Source: Zavarzinia aquatilis
Lineage (GTDB): Bacteria > Pseudomonadota > Alphaproteobacteria > Zavarziniales > Zavarziniaceae
DNA length: 64,000 nt
Direction: 5' to 3'
Assembly: GCF_003173035.1 (NCBI RefSeq)
Contig: NZ_QGLE01000014.1
Coordinates: 40,676-104,675, forward strand
The notes under the pieces: model-generated
Databases searched by the model: none
What the model was told of the DNA's origin: nothing
What the model saw: only the letters and a program-made list of their open reading frames with translations
Shown: positions 1-9,815 of the stretch, piece by piece
Position numbering within the stretch: the stretch's first letter is position 1
How the letters are laid out: each line of letters opens with the position of its first letter
Program-made: the position numbers and the translations under genes

Positions 1-111
1 GACCGCCGCCCCCTCGGGCCGCCCCCCTTTTCAGCGCAGTCGTCAGCGCCAATATCTGGGGAAACATCCGCCACCGGCCGCCTTTCGCGGCCGCCGCCGA
101 AAGCCTGAAGA
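1..111. other. Left-edge non-coding stretch
   Basis: GC-rich sequence before the first gene. No start of a divergent gene or RNA gene could be supported. It contains a short GC-rich inverted repeat around positions 85-107 and presumably the trxC promoter, but no convincing -35/-10 pair was found. Confidence 0.4.
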
Positions 112-567
112 ATGCCCGCCCCTGCTTCCGACCTGCTGACCGTTTGCCCTCATTGCGCCGCCGTCAACCGTCTGCCCAGGGACCGGCCCGCGACCGAGGG
201 TCGTTGCGGCCAATGCCACAAGGCCCTGTTCGACGGCCATCCGGCCGAAGTCGATGCCGCCGGCTTCGAGCGTCAGGTCGGGCGCAGCAGTCAGCCCGTG
301 CTGGTCGATGTCTGGGCGCCGTGGTGCGGCCCCTGCCGCATGATGGGGCCGGCCTTCGCCGCCGCCGCCGGCCGGCTGGAGCCCGGGTTCCGCCTGCTGA
401 AGCTGAACAGCGATGCCGAACCCGAGCTGTCCGGCCGCCTCGGCATCCGCTCCATCCCCACGCTCCTGCTGTTCGCGGGTGGGCGGCGCATCGCGCAGGT
501 CTCGGGCGCCATGACGACCGAACAGATCGTCGCCTGGGCCCGCCAGCAACTGGCACAGGCGGCGTGA
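112..567 (+). CDS. trxC: Thioredoxin 2 (TrxC-type, zinc-binding N-terminus)
   Basis: Cytosolic thiol-disulfide oxidoreductase that reduces protein disulfides and is recharged by thioredoxin reductase (trxB lies at 49.4 kb). The 151-residue protein has the TrxC signature. An N-terminal zinc-ribbon-like part has two CxxC pairs (C12/C15 and C32/C35), followed by a thioredoxin fold with the active site WCGPC (C72, C75) and the cis-proline in SIPT. The length matches the family. ATG 112 is the first start that keeps the whole zinc domain. The gene converges on the carboxylase, with 19 bases between stop codons. TrxC genes are often induced by oxidative stress in other bacteria, but no OxyR site was identified here. 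Confidence 0.93.
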   Translation: MPAPASDLLTVCPHCAAVNRLPRDRPATEGRCGQCHKALFDGHPAEVDAAGFERQVGRSSQPVLVDVWAPWCGPCRMMGPAFAAAAGRLEPGFRLLKLNSDAEPELSGRLGIRSIPTLLLFAGGRRIAQVSGAMTTEQIVAWARQQLAQAA

Positions 568-586
568 TATCCCCGGGCTCCCTCCG

Positions 587-3500
587 TCACTTGGCGGAGG
601 CCAGCCCCCGCAGGATCCAGCCGCGTGTCTCCGCCGGGTCGATGACCGCGTCGATCTCGCCGAAGGACGCCATGTTGATCGCCTTGCCGTTGGCGTATTG
701 CTGGGCCACCAGTTTGTCGAACAGCGCCTTCTGCGCCGCGGCATCGCCCGCCGCCTCCAGCTCGCGCCGATAGCCGAGGCGGACCGCGCCCTCGAGGCCC
801 ATGCCGCCGAATTCGCCCGACGGCCAGGAAATGGTGAACACCGGCCGGTGGAACGAGCCGCAGGCCATGGCCTGGGCGCCGAGGCCATAGCCCTTGCGCA
901 GCACGACGGCGAACACAGGCACGGTCAGGGCGGCACCGGCGATGAAGAGATCGGCGGCCTTGCGCACCATGCCTTCCGCCTCGCAAGGCGGCCCGACCAT
1001 GAAGCCGGGCGTGTCGATCAGGCTGATCACCGGCAGGCGCCTCGCCTCGCAGAGCTTCATGAAGCGCGCGCCCTTTTCCGCCGCATCGGCATCGACCGCG
1101 CCGCCGAGGTGGCCGGGATCGTTGGCGATGAGGCCGAAGGGTTTGCCTTCGATACGCACGAGCGCGGTGATCATGCCCCGGCCGAAGCCGCCGCGCAGTT
1201 CGATGACGCTGCCGCTGTCGCACAGGAGCGCGATCGCCTTGCGGATGTCATAGACCCGCAGGCGGTTCTCGGGCACGACATGGCGGAGTTCCCGCTGATC
1301 CGCCGCCTGCCAGACCGGGGCGACGCCCTGAAACTGGCCGAGCAGGCGTTTGGTCGCCGCGACCGCCGCCGCCTCGTCGGCGACGCGCAGGTCGATATTG
1401 CCGTTGGCCCATTGCATGGCGACCGGCCCCACCTCCTCCGGCCGGAAGCTGCCAAGGCCGCCGCCCTCGATCATCGCGGGGCCGGCCATGCCGAAGGAGG
1501 CATTCTCGGTCGCGACGATCAGATCGCAGCAGCCAAGCAGCGCGGCGTTACCGGCAAAGCAGTAACCCGACACGACACCGACCGTCGGCACGATACCCGA
1601 CAGGCGGGCAAAGGCGGCGAAGGTCGACACGTCGAGGCCGGCGACGCCGACCCAGTCGGTATCGCCCGGCCGACCGCCGCCGCCCTCGGCGAAGAGGACG
1701 AGCGGCAGGCGCCATTCCTCGGCCACATGCAGCACCCGGTCGGTCTTCTTGTGGTTCATCATGCCCTGGGTGCCGGCCATCACCGTGTAATCATAGGCGA
1801 TCACCATGGTGCGGGCGGCCTCCGCGCCCATGTCGGCGGCATTGACCGTGCCGGTGCCGGCGATCAGCCCGTCCGCCGGGCCGTTCTCGATCAGATCGTC
1901 GAGGCCGCGGCGCTTGCGCTGGGCGGGCAGCAGCAGGGCGCCATATTCGTTGAAACTGCCGGGATCGCACAGATCCTCGACATTGGCGCGGGCGGTGCGC
2001 TGGTTGGTCCTGGCGCGCCGGGCGACCGCCGCCGGGCGGTTAACGTCGAGGCCGGGAGCATGGCGGGCGATCACCTCGGCGAGGTCGGGGCGGATATGAT
2101 CGGGATCGACCGCCACCACCTCGCCCGCGATGGCGCCTTCGACGGCGGCGGGTTCGATGAAGGCAAGGGCCGCGCCCTCGGCGATGGTCTCGCCCGCCGC
2201 GCCGCCGAGGCGGCGGACGATGCCGGCGAAGGGCGCCTTGACCACATGCTCCATCTTCATGGCTTCAAGAATGGCGAGGCTCTGGCCGGCGGCGATACCC
2301 GCCCCTTCCGCCGCCTCGAAGGCGACGATACGGCCGGACAGCGGGGCCGCCACCGCCTCCGTCCCCGGCGGGGCGATGATGGCGGCAACGGCGGCGGGTG
2401 CGGCAGATTTCGGGAAGAAGCCGGCCTCGCGCACCGCGCCGGCCAGCCGGCTGCCCAGCCGCTCCACCAGCCGGTTGTCGAGACGCCCCATCGCCACCGT
2501 CTCCTCGGCCAGCAGGGCTTCGAGGAAGGCGATGTTGCTGGCCACCCCCTCGATCCGGGTCTGCCTCAGGGCGCGGCGCAGGGCGGCGACGGCGCGGGCG
2601 AAATCACTCCCGCCCTCGTGCACGATCAGCTTGGCGATCAGCGGATCGAAGCCGGGATTGACCGGATAGCCGGCATAACCCGCGCCATCGACCCGGATGC
2701 CCGGCCCGCCCGGCATCTCATAGGTCGCGATGGCCCCCGCCGCCGGCCGTGCCGCGCCGTCTGGACCGATCACTTCGAGATTGATGCGCGCCTCGATCGC
2801 GAAGCCCCGGGGCGCGACGCCGTCGAGGTCGAGGCTGGACAGGGCGGCCCCGGCGGCGAGGCGGATCTGCGCGGCGACGAGGTCGACCCCCGTCACCGCC
2901 TCGGTCACCGTATGCTCGACCTGAAGCCTCGGGTTCGCTTCCATGAACCAGAAACCGCTTTCATCGGGCGCGACCAGGAATTCGACGGTGCCGACGGTCC
3001 GGTAATGCGCGGCGCGGGCGAGGCTCAAGGCCGCCGCGAACAACTTCTCCCGCATTTCGTCGGACAGGCCGGGGGCCGGCGCGATCTCGACCAGTTTCTG
3101 GTGGCGGCGCTGCAGGCTGCAATCACGCTCGAACAGATGACCGACATGGCCGAGGGCATCGCCCAGCACCTGCACCTCGACATGGCGGGCGGCGGGGATG
3201 AAGCGTTCGATGAAGATGCGATCGTCGCCAAAGGCGGCCTTCGCTTCCGAACGGCAGCGCGCGAAGGCTTCGGCAAGGTCGTCCAGCTTCTCGACGACGC
3301 GCATCCCGCGCCCGCCGCCGCCGGCCGCCGCCTTCACCATGACCGGCACGCCCTCGCCCAGCTTGCGCATGAAGGCTTCGGCGCAGCCGAGATCGACCGG
3401 CCGCGCCGTGCCTTCCGCGACGGGCACGCCCGCGCCTTCCGCCAGCTTCCGGGCCGCGACCTTGTCGCCGAACAGGGTCAATGTGGCGGGCGACGGGCCG

Positions 3501-3805
3501 ATGAAGGCGATGCCCGCGGCTTCGCAGGCTTCGGCGAAGCTCGCGTTCTCGGCGAGGAAGCCATAGCCGGGGTGGATGGCGTCGCAGCCGTGCGTCTTCG
3601 CGAGGGCGACGATCTGCGCCCCGTCGAGATAGGCGGCGACGCCCCTGCCCTTCAGCGCCACGGCCCGGTCCGCCACCGCGACATGGAGCGAGCGGTCGTC
3701 ATCCTCGGCGAAGACGGCGACGCTCTCGATATCGAGGCTGGCGGCGGCCCGGGCGATGCGGATGGCGATCTCGCCCCGGTTGGCGATCAGGATACAGCGG
3801 AACAC
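587..3805 (-). CDS. Single-chain biotin-dependent acyl-CoA carboxylase (BC-BCCP-CT fusion)
   Basis: Predicted to carboxylate an acyl-CoA using ATP and bicarbonate through a covalently bound biotin. In one polypeptide of about 1072 residues I see a biotin carboxylase domain (from the N-terminal IANRGEIAIRI motif to about residue 450, with the glycine-rich ATP loop GGGGRGMRVV), a biotinyl domain with the EAMKMEH motif (biotinyl lysine near residue 515), and a carboxyltransferase domain (about 590-1072). The order fits the single-chain long-chain acyl-CoA carboxylase (LCC) family rather than the usual two-subunit propionyl- or methylcrotonyl-CoA carboxylases. The start is placed at GTG 3805, which has GAGGAG eight bases upstream and begins directly at the conserved N-terminus. 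An ATG 39 bases further up adds only a non-conserved tail. The substrate cannot be read from sequence. Confidence 0.9.
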   Translation of the reverse strand: MFRCILIANRGEIAIRIARAAASLDIESVAVFAEDDDRSLHVAVADRAVALKGRGVAAYLDGAQIVALAKTHGCDAIHPGYGFLAENASFAEACEAAGIAFIGPSPATLTLFGDKVAARKLAEGAGVPVAEGTARPVDLGCAEAFMRKLGEGVPVMVKAAAGGGGRGMRVVEKLDDLAEAFARCRSEAKAAFGDDRIFIERFIPAARHVEVQVLGDALGHVGHLFERDCSLQRRHQKLVEIAPAPGLSDEMREKLFAAALSLARAAHYRTVGTVEFLVAPDESGFWFMEANPRLQVEHTVTEAVTGVDLVAAQIRLAAGAALSSLDLDGVAPRGFAIEARINLEVIGPDGAARPAAGAIATYEMPGGPGIRVDGAGYAGYPVNPGFDPLIAKLIVHEGGSDFARAVAALRRALRQTRIEGVASNIAFLEALLAEETVAMGRLDNRLVERLGSRLAGAVREAGFFPKSAAPAAVAAIIAPPGTEAVAAPLSGRIVAFEAAEGAGIAAGQSLAILEAMKMEHVVKAPFAGIVRRLGGAAGETIAEGAALAFIEPAAVEGAIAGEVVAVDPDHIRPDLAEVIARHAPGLDVNRPAAVARRARTNQRTARANVEDLCDPGSFNEYGALLLPAQRKRRGLDDLIENGPADGLIAGTGTVNAADMGAEAARTMVIAYDYTVMAGTQGMMNHKKTDRVLHVAEEWRLPLVLFAEGGGGRPGDTDWVGVAGLDVSTFAAFARLSGIVPTVGVVSGYCFAGNAALLGCCDLIVATENASFGMAGPAMIEGGGLGSFRPEEVGPVAMQWANGNIDLRVADEAAAVAATKRLLGQFQGVAPVWQAADQRELRHVVPENRLRVYDIRKAIALLCDSGSVIELRGGFGRGMITALVRIEGKPFGLIANDPGHLGGAVDADAAEKGARFMKLCEARRLPVISLIDTPGFMVGPPCEAEGMVRKAADLFIAGAALTVPVFAVVLRKGYGLGAQAMACGSFHRPVFTISWPSGEFGGMGLEGAVRLGYRRELEAAGDAAAQKALFDKLVAQQYANGKAINMASFGEIDAVIDPAETRGWILRGLASAK

Positions 3806-3862
3806 GGCAACATCTCCTCGGCTTGCCGCTTCTGCCGGCGGCACGGGGAGACGCTGCTTCGT

Positions 3863-4540
3863 TCACAAAGCGGGTGCAAGCGCGGCGACGACCGCCGCCG
3901 TTTTCGCGACGACACCCCAGATGCCATCCTCGACCTGGGTCATGTGAACTGCCGCGTCATGGGCGTAGGAATCGCCCGAGGCGCAGGCATCCTCGATCAG
4001 CAGGCACTGGTAATTGCGGTCGCAGGCTTCGCGCTGGGTGGTGTGCACGCAGACATCGGTGGTGCAGCCGGTGAACATCAGATGGCTGATGCCGCGCGCC
4101 CGCAGGATGTGGTCGAGGTCGGTATGGGAAAAGGCGCCATTGGCCGTCTTGTCGACGATGATATCGCCGGGCGCGACATCCACTTCCGGCACGATCTCGA
4201 AGCCGGGCTGGCCGCGCATCAGGGCACGGGTGCCCGCCATGCCCGCCCGCTCGCGCCGCCACAGCTCGTAAGCCGTCAGGTCGGCGCCGTCGGCGCGGTA
4301 GCCCTGCCGCGTGTGGACGATGGTGCAGCCCGCCGCCCGCGCGGTCTTCAGCAAGAGATTGACCGCGGGCAGGATGGCGCGCAGGCGCGACGGATCGTAA
4401 CCCTTCAGCGCGAAATAGCCCTGCGGCGAGAGGAAATCGACCTGCAGGTCGATGACCAGCAATGCCGTCCGCGCCGGCTTTATTGGACCATCGTAGGGGA
4501 AACCGTAGGGACGGGCTTCGATCTGGCGGAAATCGGTCAC
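3863..4540 (-). CDS. Isochorismatase-family cysteine hydrolase
   Basis: Cysteine hydrolase of the isochorismatase superfamily, probably acting on an amide such as a ureido or biuret-like compound; the true substrate is unknown. The catalytic triad is visible: Asp in LLVIDLQ (about residue 31), Lys in IVDKTANGAF (about 131) and the nucleophile Cys in TDVCVHTT (about 164), with the expected cis-peptide region GCTTD. Using the GTG at 4540, which has GGAG eight bases upstream, gives 225 residues starting with TDFRQIEARPYGFPYDG, a typical N-terminus for amidohydrolases of this type. An ATG at 4570 or 4591 would add a poorly conserved extension. It lies 57 bases upstream of the carboxylase on the same strand, so the two may be co-transcribed. 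It is divergent from sspB. Confidence 0.85.
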   Translation of the reverse strand: MTDFRQIEARPYGFPYDGPIKPARTALLVIDLQVDFLSPQGYFALKGYDPSRLRAILPAVNLLLKTARAAGCTIVHTRQGYRADGADLTAYELWRRERAGMAGTRALMRGQPGFEIVPEVDVAPGDIIVDKTANGAFSHTDLDHILRARGISHLMFTGCTTDVCVHTTQREACDRNYQCLLIEDACASGDSYAHDAAVHMTQVEDGIWGVVAKTAAVVAALAPAL

Positions 4541-4657
4541 TTTTGCTACTCCACTGCGCACGGCGAACATGGCCCCGGCCCCCTCCGTCATTGACTGTCG
4601 CGGTTGCGGCGATAGGCTGGGCCTTTATCGGGGCAACCCAGAACAGAGTTCAGAGTG

Positions 4658-5176
4658 ATGGCCAAGGACTTCATGAATTATAGCGGCATGGTGCAGGACG
4701 CGCTGCGGGGCGTCGTGCGTCAGGCCCTGACCAGGATCGCCACGCAGGGTCTGCCCGGCAACCATCACCTTTATCTTTCGTTCAAGACCGGCGCCCCCGG
4801 GGTCGACATCCCCGAGCACCTGCGCGAGCGCTACCCGGAGGAGATGACCATCGTCCTCCAGCACCAGTATTGGGGGCTGAAGGCGTCCGAATCGGAATTC
4901 GAGGTGCAGCTGAACTTCAACAAGATGCCCGAGCGTCTGGTGGTGCCCTATACCGCCATGACCGGCTTCTTCGATCCGTCCGTGCAATTCGGCCTGCAGT
5001 TCCAGCCGAACGGCGAGGAAGCGCCCGCCGCCCGCCCCGCCGCCCCGGCCGAGACCGCCAGCCTGTCGACCCTGCGCCGCGACGAGGCCGCCGACGACAA
5101 GCCCGAGCCCGAGACCCCGCCCGCGGGCGAGAAACGCGGCGAAGTCCTGACCCTGGACGCATTTCGCAAGAAATAA
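4658..5176 (+). CDS. sspB: SspB-type ClpXP adaptor (alphaproteobacterial form)
   Basis: Adaptor that binds ssrA-tagged, incompletely translated proteins and delivers them to the ClpXP protease. The 172-residue protein has the SspB fold region (about 1-120, with HLYLSFKT, the QYWGL segment and [14 protein letters not shown]), then a low-complexity acidic/proline linker and a short C-terminal tail. The tail LTLDAFRKK corresponds to the ClpX-docking tail of SspB proteins. The N-terminal [17 protein letters not shown] helix is typical of the alpha-type SspB known from Caulobacter. A GTG directly precedes the chosen ATG at 4658. The class I fumarase follows 71 bases downstream on the same strand. 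Confidence 0.9.
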   Translation: MAKDFMNYSGMVQDALRGVVRQALTRIATQGLPGNHHLYLSFKTGAPGVDIPEHLRERYPEEMTIVLQHQYWGLKASESEFEVQLNFNKMPERLVVPYTAMTGFFDPSVQFGLQFQPNGEEAPAARPAAPAETASLSTLRRDEAADDKPEPETPPAGEKRGEVLTLDAFRKK

Positions 5177-5247
5177 GGCGCGCAAGAAGTAGAGCGCGCG
5201 ATCCCCGCGCGCCCCTGTTTTCATTTCATTCCAGAAGGTTTCCGGCC

Positions 5248-6870
<1,623 letters not shown>

Positions 6871-6887
6871 TCGGCTTCAGGACAGAC

Positions 6888-6910
6888 GGGGGCGGGCGGC
6901 AGCCGCCCCC
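6888..6910. terminator. GC-rich hairpin after the class I fumarase
   Basis: Perfect 8-bp stem (GGGGGCGG / CCGCCCCC) with a 7-base loop, 18 bases after the fumarase stop. There is no T run, so it may be a weak or Rho-assisted terminator or only an mRNA-stabilising hairpin. Confidence 0.4.
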
Positions 6911-6974
6911 GACGCGTGATTGCACTCCCGCCCTTCGCGCCCGATAATCTCACGGTCCGTGTGGAGACCGGGAC

Positions 6975-7322
6975 ATGGCACCGCAAAGATGCATCGACGA
7001 GGATACCGAGGTCGCCGTCCGGCGCTTTCTGACGAGGATCGCCAGCCGGTACGACGTGGTCGGTGCCCTGCTTTACGGCAGTCGAGCCCGAGGCGACCAC
7101 CAGCCTGACAGCGATGCCGATCTCGCCCTTCTGCTGCGCGGTCGCCATCAGCGTCTGTTGACCACGGCAATCGCGCTCGGCGATGTCGCCTACGACATTC
7201 TGCTCGAAACGGGGATCAATATTTCCCCGCTTCCCGTCTGGCTCGATGACTGGGAACAACCGCAGAATGCTCACAATCCCGCTCTTCTCAACGCCATCGC
7301 CCGCGACGGAATCCCGTTGTGA
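6975..7322 (+). CDS. MNT-domain minimal nucleotidyltransferase (MntA-like)
   Basis: 115-residue protein with the minimal nucleotidyltransferase fold. It shows the GSx10DxD signature exactly: GS at YGSRARG, then ten residues, then DAD. In characterised MNT-HEPN toxin-antitoxin pairs the MntA antitoxin uses this motif to AMPylate its HEPN partner. The start ATG 6975 has GGAG nine bases upstream. The gene overlaps the following HEPN gene by four bases (GTGA), the usual arrangement for this pair. Whether it truly neutralises a toxin is inferred from family and context. Confidence 0.88.
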   Translation: MAPQRCIDEDTEVAVRRFLTRIASRYDVVGALLYGSRARGDHQPDSDADLALLLRGRHQRLLTTAIALGDVAYDILLETGINISPLPVWLDDWEQPQNAHNPALLNAIARDGIPL

Positions 7323-7732
7323 AGGCCCGAGTCCTGCTGGCCAAAGCTGAACAGGCCGCGGCTTCCGCGCGCTTGCTGGCGTCCTCCGGCGATGCGGACG
7401 GTGCCTGCAACCGCGCCTATTACGCCATGTTCGATGCGGCGCGGGCGGCCCCGGCGGCGGCAGGTCATGATGGCGGCAAGACACACAAGGGTGTCATCAA
7501 CGCTTTCAGCCACCATCTGATCCAAAACGGCATCTTGGCCAAGGACCTGGGCCGCCTGCTCAAACAGGCGGAGGTCCGGCGGTACATCGCCGATTATGGC
7601 GGCGACACGATAGAAAGCGCCGACGCTGCCGAGATGGTCGCGCAGGCAGACCTGTTCATTGCCGCCATACGCGAAACCCTGCCCCCTTCGGATCAAGACA
7701 CCGATATCGGCCGGCCAGACGTCCCCTCATGA
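7319..7732 (+). CDS. HEPN-domain protein, partner of the MNT gene
   Basis: All-helical 137-residue HEPN protein. The family pattern is visible: NRAYYAMFDAAR in helix 2, KTHKGVINAF, then a leucine-rich helix LAKDLGRLL and a final R..YIADYG segment. I do not see a clear Rx4-6H RNase motif; the nearest is an Arg and His separated by seven residues (RAAPAAAGH). It may therefore be a non-RNase HEPN or a diverged toxin. The GTG start overlaps the MNT stop by four bases, and its own stop overlaps the start of the exonuclease gene (ATGA), so translation of all three is probably coupled. Confidence 0.85.
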   Translation: MKARVLLAKAEQAAASARLLASSGDADGACNRAYYAMFDAARAAPAAAGHDGGKTHKGVINAFSHHLIQNGILAKDLGRLLKQAEVRRYIADYGGDTIESADAAEMVAQADLFIAAIRETLPPSDQDTDIGRPDVPS

Positions 7733-8259
7733 AATACCTCGCCCTCGACGTCGAGACCGCCGCGGCCATGCCGTGGTCGGTGTGCCAGATCGGCGTCGTC
7801 GGCTTCGACGCCGTCGGCGAGACCGAGGCTTTCGGCACCCTCGTGCAGCCGGGCTGCGTCTTCGCGCCCTTCAACATCCGCATCCACGGCATCGACGATG
7901 ACCGTGTGGCCGGCGCCCCCGATTTCGTCACCGCCTTTTCCGCCCTCGCCCCCCGGCTCGACGGCGCCATCGTCGTCAGCCACACCTTCTTCGACCGCGG
8001 CGCCCTGACCGCGGCCTGCGAGCGTTTCGGCGCCGACATGCCCGACTGCCTCTGGCTCGACAGCGTCCGCATCGCCCGCCGCGCCTGGCCCGGCCTCGCC
8101 GGCGGCTATCGCCTCGCCAACCTCGCCCGCCACCTCGGCATCCGTTTCCGCCACCACGACGCGACCGAAGACGCAAGAACCTGCGGCCTCATCGTCCACC
8201 ACGCCCTGAGGGAGACGGGGCTGGACCTTCAGGGGATGGTGCGGGCGTTGGGACGGTGA
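7729..8259 (+). CDS. DEDDh 3'-5' exonuclease (DnaQ-like)
   Basis: 176-residue stand-alone exonuclease domain related to the proofreading epsilon subunit of DNA polymerase III. Exo motifs are readable: LALDVETA (exo I, Asp and Glu), VSHTFFDRGAL (exo II, Asp), and HHDATEDARTC (exo III, DEDDh-type His and Asp). The N-terminus SVCQIGVVGFD and the IHGIDD segment fit the DnaQ-like family. The gene starts inside the stop of the HEPN gene (ATGA overlap), so it is the third member of that operon. Its role there (repair, RNA trimming or part of the defence-like module) is unknown. Confidence 0.85.
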   Translation: MKYLALDVETAAAMPWSVCQIGVVGFDAVGETEAFGTLVQPGCVFAPFNIRIHGIDDDRVAGAPDFVTAFSALAPRLDGAIVVSHTFFDRGALTAACERFGADMPDCLWLDSVRIARRAWPGLAGGYRLANLARHLGIRFRHHDATEDARTCGLIVHHALRETGLDLQGMVRALGR

Positions 8260-8541
8260 GTGGGGGAGTACTGGTTGCGGCCTTGAAGCTAAATTAGAGC
8301 CCCCGAGCGTCCAATCTTGCGGCCTCAGAACTCGCAACATCTCAGTCAGCCCAACCAATAATTTTTTTCAGGAAGCGAACATGCCTATTTACTTTATTTC
8401 TAGAGAATAATAACATTCCATAGTTGTGAAAATTGGAATTGATCATGAGAAAATTTAACGAATGCACTCTCTGGGGCAATATGAGCTCTGATCGCGCATC
8501 GGAACAATATCCGGTCGAGAAGGTTTTCAAATCCTGCATGG

Positions 8542-8721
8542 GATAAGGGGACGCTATACATGATTTGAACAAACTTTAGTTCTAGTATAGCGACCTCAGG
8601 TTCGCGACGCCTGACTACCTCTGGATCGACTGAGTCCGCGTCGCCCGCACAACCTCGCCCGCCTCGCACAACCTCACCCGCCCCCGCACGGAAGATAAGG
8701 GGACGCAAGATAAGGGGACGC
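8542..8721 (+). repeat. Three direct copies of GATAAGGGGACGC
   Basis: Identical 13-base units at 8542-8554, 8694-8706 and 8709-8721. The last two are almost tandem. The sequence after copies 1 and 3 is also similar (CTATACATGATTTGA versus CCATATAGAATTGA), so the shared unit may be nearer 28 bases. From memory, such units are seen near REP-associated or IS200-like transposase genes in many proteobacteria; no transposase is present here. Confidence 0.75.
8643..8690 (+). repeat. Short C-rich tandem repeat
   Basis: Near-identical units containing GCACAACCTC(G/A)CCCGCC occur twice in tandem, followed by a partial third copy ending CCCGCAC. Function unknown; probably replication slippage in the scar region. 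Confidence 0.55.
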
Positions 8722-8915
8722 CATATAGAATTGATTGCGAGCCGCCACATTGAATGAAGAAACTCGACACCCGGCCCCCCTCTTCATCCTTCCCCCTGAA
8801 AGGCGGAGAGGGTTTTTCGTTTCGGAGCATACCACTCGCCCAACTCAACAGCGACACCGCTGGACGCCCGGCCCTCAATGAGAGATGGTTTCCCCAAATT
8901 GGGGGCATCTCGACA

Positions 8916-9359
8916 ATGACAACAAAAATCATCCGCCAGTTGGGCCTCGGCCTTACCCTCGCCACCCTGCTGCTTCCCGCCGCCGCGCGGGCGGACGAGG
9001 CCCACAAGGCGGTCACTGTGACGCCGGTGTTTTCGGGTAGCGCCACCGTCACGGGGCAGCCGATCACCCTGCCGGAGGGGCCGGCGACGGTCATCGTTTC
9101 GCGTTATGTCATTCAGCCGGGGGCGAAGCTGCCGGTGCATCGGCATCCGCATCATCGCTATGCCTATGTCGAGGCCGGCACCCTCGCGGTCTATGCCGCC
9201 GACAGCGGCCAGCGTTTCGATTACAAGCCGGGGGATTTCATCGTCGAGTTGCTGGGCGACTGGCATTATGGCGAGAACACGGGCACGGAGCCCGTCCAGC
9301 TGCTGGTGATCGACCAGGTGCCCGAGGGCGTGACCGGGAACACGGAAGTCCGCCCCTGA
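8916..9359 (+). CDS. Secreted cupin-domain protein
   Basis: 147-residue protein with a classic signal peptide (MTTKIIRQLGLGLTLATLL, cleavage near AAARA-DE) and a single small cupin barrel. The metal-binding cupin motif 1 is visible as PVHRHPHHRYAYVEAG, with three histidines and a glutamate; motif 2 is around PGDFIVELLGDWH. It is probably a periplasmic metal-binding protein of unknown substrate. ATG 8916 was chosen because it opens directly into the signal peptide; an upstream in-frame ATG (8754) would bury it. The GFA gene follows 29 bases later on the same strand. Confidence 0.8.
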   Translation: MTTKIIRQLGLGLTLATLLLPAAARADEAHKAVTVTPVFSGSATVTGQPITLPEGPATVIVSRYVIQPGAKLPVHRHPHHRYAYVEAGTLAVYAADSGQRFDYKPGDFIVELLGDWHYGENTGTEPVQLLVIDQVPEGVTGNTEVRP

Positions 9360-9388
9360 GCACCGCCGGGTGAGCGAGGAGAGACGGG

Positions 9389-9796
9389 ATGGAGCGGTTC
9401 ACCGGCGGCTGCCTGTGCGGCGGGGTCCGCCTTGAGGCCGAGGGGCGGCCTTACCGCGTCGGGCTGTGCCACTGTCTCGATTGCCGCAAGCACCATGGCG
9501 CGCTGTTTCATGCCTCGGCGATCTTCCCGCAAGCGGCGGTCAGCATCGCGGGCGAGACGCGGGAGTATGCCGGGCGGCACTTCTGCCCCAACTGCGGCTC
9601 GCCGGTCTTCGCCCGCAGCGGGGATGAGATCGAGGTGAACCTCGGCTCGCTCGACGCGCCGGACCTGCTCCGCCCGACCTATGAACTCTGGACCATCCGC
9701 CGCGAAGCCTGGCTGCCGCCGTTTCCCGGGATGAAGGCTTACGCCCGCGACCGCGAGGGCGGCACCCGCTTCGAGGACGGGGCCGACACCCCTTGA
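9389..9796 (+). CDS. GFA-family (CENP-V-like) zinc enzyme
   Basis: 135-residue member of the glutathione-dependent formaldehyde-activating enzyme/CENP-V fold. The zinc cysteines are in the expected places: GGCLCGGVRL near the N-terminus, CHCLDCRK, and HFCPNCGSPVF. Members bind zinc and, in the founding enzyme, speed the condensation of formaldehyde with glutathione. Most homologues have no proven substrate. The start has a strong GAGGAGAG ribosome site. It is probably co-transcribed with the cupin gene and converges on the monooxygenase-esterase gene. Confidence 0.88.
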   Translation: MERFTGGCLCGGVRLEAEGRPYRVGLCHCLDCRKHHGALFHASAIFPQAAVSIAGETREYAGRHFCPNCGSPVFARSGDEIEVNLGSLDAPDLLRPTYELWTIRREAWLPPFPGMKAYARDREGGTRFEDGADTP

Positions 9797-9815
9797 GGAT
9801 GCCGGCCCCCGCGCC

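Larger units (their letters stand above)
8260..8915. other. AT-rich intergenic scar with short repeats
   Basis: About 650 bases without a supportable gene. From about 8280 to 8640 the base composition is much more AT-rich than the neighbours, which suggests foreign or decayed DNA. Short reading frames here lack recognisable domains. It holds three copies of GATAAGGGGACGC and a tandem C-rich repeat (separate entries). The last part, 8754-8915, is open in frame with the cupin gene but lies outside its probable start. Confidence 0.6.

Noticed and set aside
3863..4591. Longer form of the cysteine hydrolase starting at ATG 4591
   Set aside because: The first 17 residues are not family-like, and GTG 4540 has the better-placed ribosome site. 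The longer start remains possible.
698..4594. Very long plus-strand open frame opposite the acyl-CoA carboxylase
   Set aside because: Shadow of the GC-rich carboxylase: Arg/Gly/His/Asp-rich composition with no domain, while the minus strand has a complete recognisable enzyme.
8342..8572. 76-residue minus-strand frame in the AT-rich scar
   Set aside because: No domain, no good ribosome site, and its 5' part includes one of the repeat units; more likely decayed DNA.
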